Both the position numbers and the translations under genes were made by a program. Below the pieces are notes generated by a model. That model saw only the letters and a list, made by a program, of their open reading frames with translations, was not told the DNA's origin and made no database searches. DNA of 8,717 bases from Hyphomicrobiales bacterium (GTDB taxonomy: Bacteria > Pseudomonadota > Alphaproteobacteria > Rhizobiales > Xanthobacteraceae), in NCBI GenBank assembly GCA_003133345.1, contig PKXB01000142.1, forward strand, positions 7,348-16,064, written 5' to 3'. Numbering within the stretch: the stretch's first letter is position 1; every line of letters starts with the position of its first letter. Shown here one piece after another: positions 6,979-8,717 of this stretch.

Positions 6979-6982
6979 TCCC

Positions 6983-7177
6983 ATGCGCGCCATGACCCAA
7001 CCGCCACCATCGTCGCAGTGCGGCAAATGCGGTGGCGAACTGCGGATCAAACTGATCGAGGCCGCCGACCGCGGACTTGATTTGGAGAACGAGATTTTCG
7101 TCTGCACAATATGCGGGCGTGAGCAGTCGCTCACAGTGAGCCACGACCACAAAATGCCGCACATTAAAGCGGCCTAG
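6983..7177 (+). CDS. Small zinc-ribbon-like protein (64 aa), function unknown
   Basis: The protein has two CxxC pairs, CGKC at residues 13-16 and CTIC at 41-44, separated by 24 residues. This is the layout of a small zinc ribbon binding one metal ion. RIKLIEAADRGLDLENEIFVCTICG between the pairs suggests beta strands with a loop, and the C-terminal SHDHKMPH (53-60) is His-rich. Similar short CxxC proteins are, from memory, common as hypotheticals in Bradyrhizobium-like genomes, but I know no assigned function. A Shine-Dalgarno sequence supports the start at 6983. The gene lies downstream of a FixK/FNR box and ends 5 bases before the sensor kinase, so the two are probably co-transcribed. It could be a metal- or redox-sensitive partner of the kinase, a nucleic-acid-binding regulator, or unrelated. 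An N-terminal extension to 6869 adds low-complexity sequence and is not favoured. Confidence 0.72.
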   Translation: MRAMTQPPPSSQCGKCGGELRIKLIEAADRGLDLENEIFVCTICGREQSLTVSHDHKMPHIKAA

Positions 7178-7182
7178 TTCGC

Positions 7183-8717
7183 ATGGGCGGCATTCAACCT
7201 CGTTCCTGGCATCGGCTGACGTTGGCAGCAGTCGCCGCAGTGGGCGTCGGCATTTCCACAATTCTCGCACTTAATTTTTCCAATACACAGATCGCGGTGA
7301 CGAGGCATCAATTGAGGGTCGAGACATCGGCCTTCGCGGACGATCTGGAACAGTATTTGCAAAATCGCGAGTTGATTGCAAAGACAGTCGGCACTGTTTT
7401 CGAAGCGCCTGCTTTATCGGAGCCGCACCCGCTTGGTGCGACCGGTAAAAAAGTACTCGCTCTCGTACCCGAAATCAGGGTGATAGGTTGGATTCCGCAG
7501 GTCGATCCCTCGCGCATCCATGAGGTGCTCAATGCTCTTGCCGCGGCCGGACAGCCGCCGCGATTATACGGACCGAACTTTGAAACGCTGGACGTTACCG
7601 GGACGCGGCGAATGCTGTACCCGGTTGTGGATGTTGAATCGAAGTCCGACACCCGTAAGGTCGGGCTCGGGATGGAGGTTGGTCTCTTCCCGTCACGCAA
7701 GGCAGCCTTCGAGCAAGCCCGTGATGAACGGCGCGTGATCGCAACTGCGCCCGTGGAACTTCTCCAGCCCCTCAACACGAAAGGTTATATCCTCTACAGC
7801 CCCGTATACAACGAACGCGGCTTCGTCGGCTGCCTCGTGTTCACATTTGGTGTTGATCAGTTGCTGCATGGATTCGCCCAAGGAAGGCGTATCCCTATGA
7901 ATTTCCGTGTCTACGATGCAACCGACCCCAGTCAATTGATTGTGGGGGTTACACGGCAAGGAGAAATTGAAGCCGTCAATACATCCGTCCGCTCCGCCGG
8001 CGCCGAAGCGGTTCGGCAGACCTTTGATTTTGCCGGGCGAAAGATGTTGGTGCAGTTTGATCCCGGACCTGATCTCATTCAAGTCGGTATGCAGCAGGCG
8101 CTGATGGTCGGTTCCTTCGGACTGCTGCTTACGGGGACGATACTCTGGGGCATGTACTATTTCATGCGATCCTCGCGGCGGCTGGCTTTTGAAATCGCAA
8201 CAACAAATTCGATGAAAGTTAGCTTGGAGCTGATGAATAGGGAACTTGTTCATCGTGTGGGCAACTTGTTAGCTGTCGCTCAGGGCATCATCCGGCTGAG
8301 CCATAACGCATCGCTCAGCACGCTTGAATTCAGAGACTCCATCATCGCTCGGCTGCACGCGCTCAATCAATCGGTGAAATTGATCAACCGGGAAGATTGG
8401 AAAGGAGTGTGGCTGCATGAGTTGCTACAGACGGAGTTAGCTCCGGTCGCGGATCGAATCAACGTCTCCGGTCGTGACGCTTTGCTTAAACCGAAGGCCG
8501 CTCAGAGCCTTTCGCTGCTGTTTTATGAATTGATGACGAATTCCTCAAAGCATGGAGCGCTATCGGCACGCGAAGGAAAAGTCATGGCGGAATGGGAGAT
8601 AAAGGACTCTGATTCAGGCCGGCTATTTTGTTTCCAATGGCAAGAACACGACCATGGGACCATCAAACCGCCGACGCGGCAGGGGTTCGGCACTAAATTG
8701 TTGACGCGCCTTGTACC
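7183..8717 (+). CDS. CHASE-domain sensor histidine kinase, HWE family (3' end outside the window)
   Basis: The open frame runs from ATG 7183 to the window edge, giving 511 residues without a stop. A membrane helix (about 11-31) precedes an extracytoplasmic region (about 35-300) with CHASE-like features: a helical start with EQYLQNRELI, then PEIRVIGWIP (96-105) and a GYILYSPVY strand (201-209). A second helix (about 305-327) leads to the kinase core. The phospho-acceptor helix has ELVHRVGNLLAVAQ (354-367) with His357. The ATP-binding domain has the N-box ELMTNSSKHGALS (449-461), the HWE-defining WQE (486-488) and the glycine box GFGTKLL (501-507). It should sense an external or periplasmic signal and phosphorylate a response regulator, though none is visible. 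No other start is possible, because a stop lies in frame just upstream (7165-7167); the ribosome-binding site is weak, suggesting coupling to the gene before. Base composition looks less GC-rich than the upstream operon. Confidence 0.87.
   Translation, partial: MGGIQPRSWHRLTLAAVAAVGVGISTILALNFSNTQIAVTRHQLRVETSAFADDLEQYLQNRELIAKTVGTVFEAPALSEPHPLGATGKKVLALVPEIRVIGWIPQVDPSRIHEVLNALAAAGQPPRLYGPNFETLDVTGTRRMLYPVVDVESKSDTRKVGLGMEVGLFPSRKAAFEQARDERRVIATAPVELLQPLNTKGYILYSPVYNERGFVGCLVFTFGVDQLLHGFAQGRRIPMNFRVYDATDPSQLIVGVTRQGEIEAVNTSVRSAGAEAVRQTFDFAGRKMLVQFDPGPDLIQVGMQQALMVGSFGLLLTGTILWGMYYFMRSSRRLAFEIATTNSMKVSLELMNRELVHRVGNLLAVAQGIIRLSHNASLSTLEFRDSIIARLHALNQSVKLINREDWKGVWLHELLQTELAPVADRINVSGRDALLKPKAAQSLSLLFYELMTNSSKHGALSAREGKVMAEWEIKDSDSGRLFCFQWQEHDHGTIKPPTRQGFGTKLLTRLV

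Larger units (their letters stand above)
6590..6982. other. Intergenic and leader region of about 390 bases without a convincing gene
   Basis: No open frame here resembles a known protein. In order, the region holds a 6-bp palindromic hairpin (6626-6640), an imperfect inverted repeat within a 30-codon mini-ORF (6605-6697), two GAGTAAC direct repeats 30 bases apart (6742-6748 and 6772-6778), T-rich sequence after TCGGG (6796-6805), a FixK/FNR box (6821-6834), and a leader with a possible GGGGC/GCCCC stem (6923-6927 with 6938-6942). I see no canonical Rho-independent terminator after the amidohydrolase gene, so the upstream operon may end Rho-dependently. Confidence 0.7.

Noticed and set aside
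6869..6982. Upstream start extending the zinc-ribbon protein to 102 residues
   Set aside because: The extra residues are low-complexity, there is no Shine-Dalgarno before 6869, and a good one precedes 6983.
6826..7080. 84-codon + strand open frame overlapping the FixK box and the zinc-ribbon gene
   Set aside because: It has no ribosome-binding site, no recognisable motif, and overlaps the better-supported CxxC gene in another frame.
7693..8253. 186-codon open frame on the - strand opposite the kinase
   Set aside because: The + strand carries an uninterrupted CHASE-HWE kinase with its motifs in order; the antisense frame has no recognisable domain and no ribosome-binding site that I can see.
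1..8717. CRISPR arrays, tRNA or rRNA genes, transposases
   Set aside because: I saw no regularly spaced repeats, tRNA-like cloverleaf, rRNA sequence or transposase motif on either strand.

Overview
The window is GC-rich bacterial DNA, most likely from an alphaproteobacterium of the Bradyrhizobium / Rhodopseudomonas type (Hyphomicrobiales, formerly Rhizobiales). This rests on three things: the codon use, an HWE-family histidine kinase, and a perfect FixK/FNR-type box. No taxonomic search was possible, so the assignment is an inference. All recognisable genes are on the + strand.

Region 1 (1-6589) is one tightly packed uptake-and-catabolism operon. It starts with the last codons of an upstream gene, probably a short-chain dehydrogenase (1-30). 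Next comes a 3-hydroxyacyl-CoA dehydrogenase (34-942). A complete branched-chain-amino-acid-type (HAAT) ABC importer follows: a Tat-exported binding protein (975-2243), ATPases LivG (2257-2985) and LivF (2978-3682), and permeases LivH (3688-4554) and LivM (4551-5591). The last gene is an amidohydrolase-2 family metal-dependent hydrolase or decarboxylase (5588-6589). Gaps are 32 bases or less and three junctions overlap. The likely logic is that the importer brings in an organic or aromatic acid, the amidohydrolase carries out a hydrolytic or decarboxylating step, and the dehydrogenases work in a beta-oxidation-like or related oxidation route. The actual substrate cannot be read from the sequence.

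Region 2 (6590-6982) is a gap of about 390 bases without a convincing gene. It holds a short perfect palindrome, a possible decayed interspersed repeat with a 30-codon mini-ORF, a pair of 7-base direct repeats 30 bases apart, and a perfect FixK/FNR box at 6821-6834.

Region 3 (6983-8717) looks less GC-rich. It encodes a 64-residue protein with two CxxC pairs (a zinc-ribbon candidate). After 5 bases comes a membrane-anchored sensor kinase with a CHASE-like extracellular domain and an HWE-type kinase core, cut by the end of the window. Together with the FixK box these look like an oxygen-responsive signalling unit, separate from the catabolic operon upstream. This two-gene unit and its box are the most interesting part of the window.
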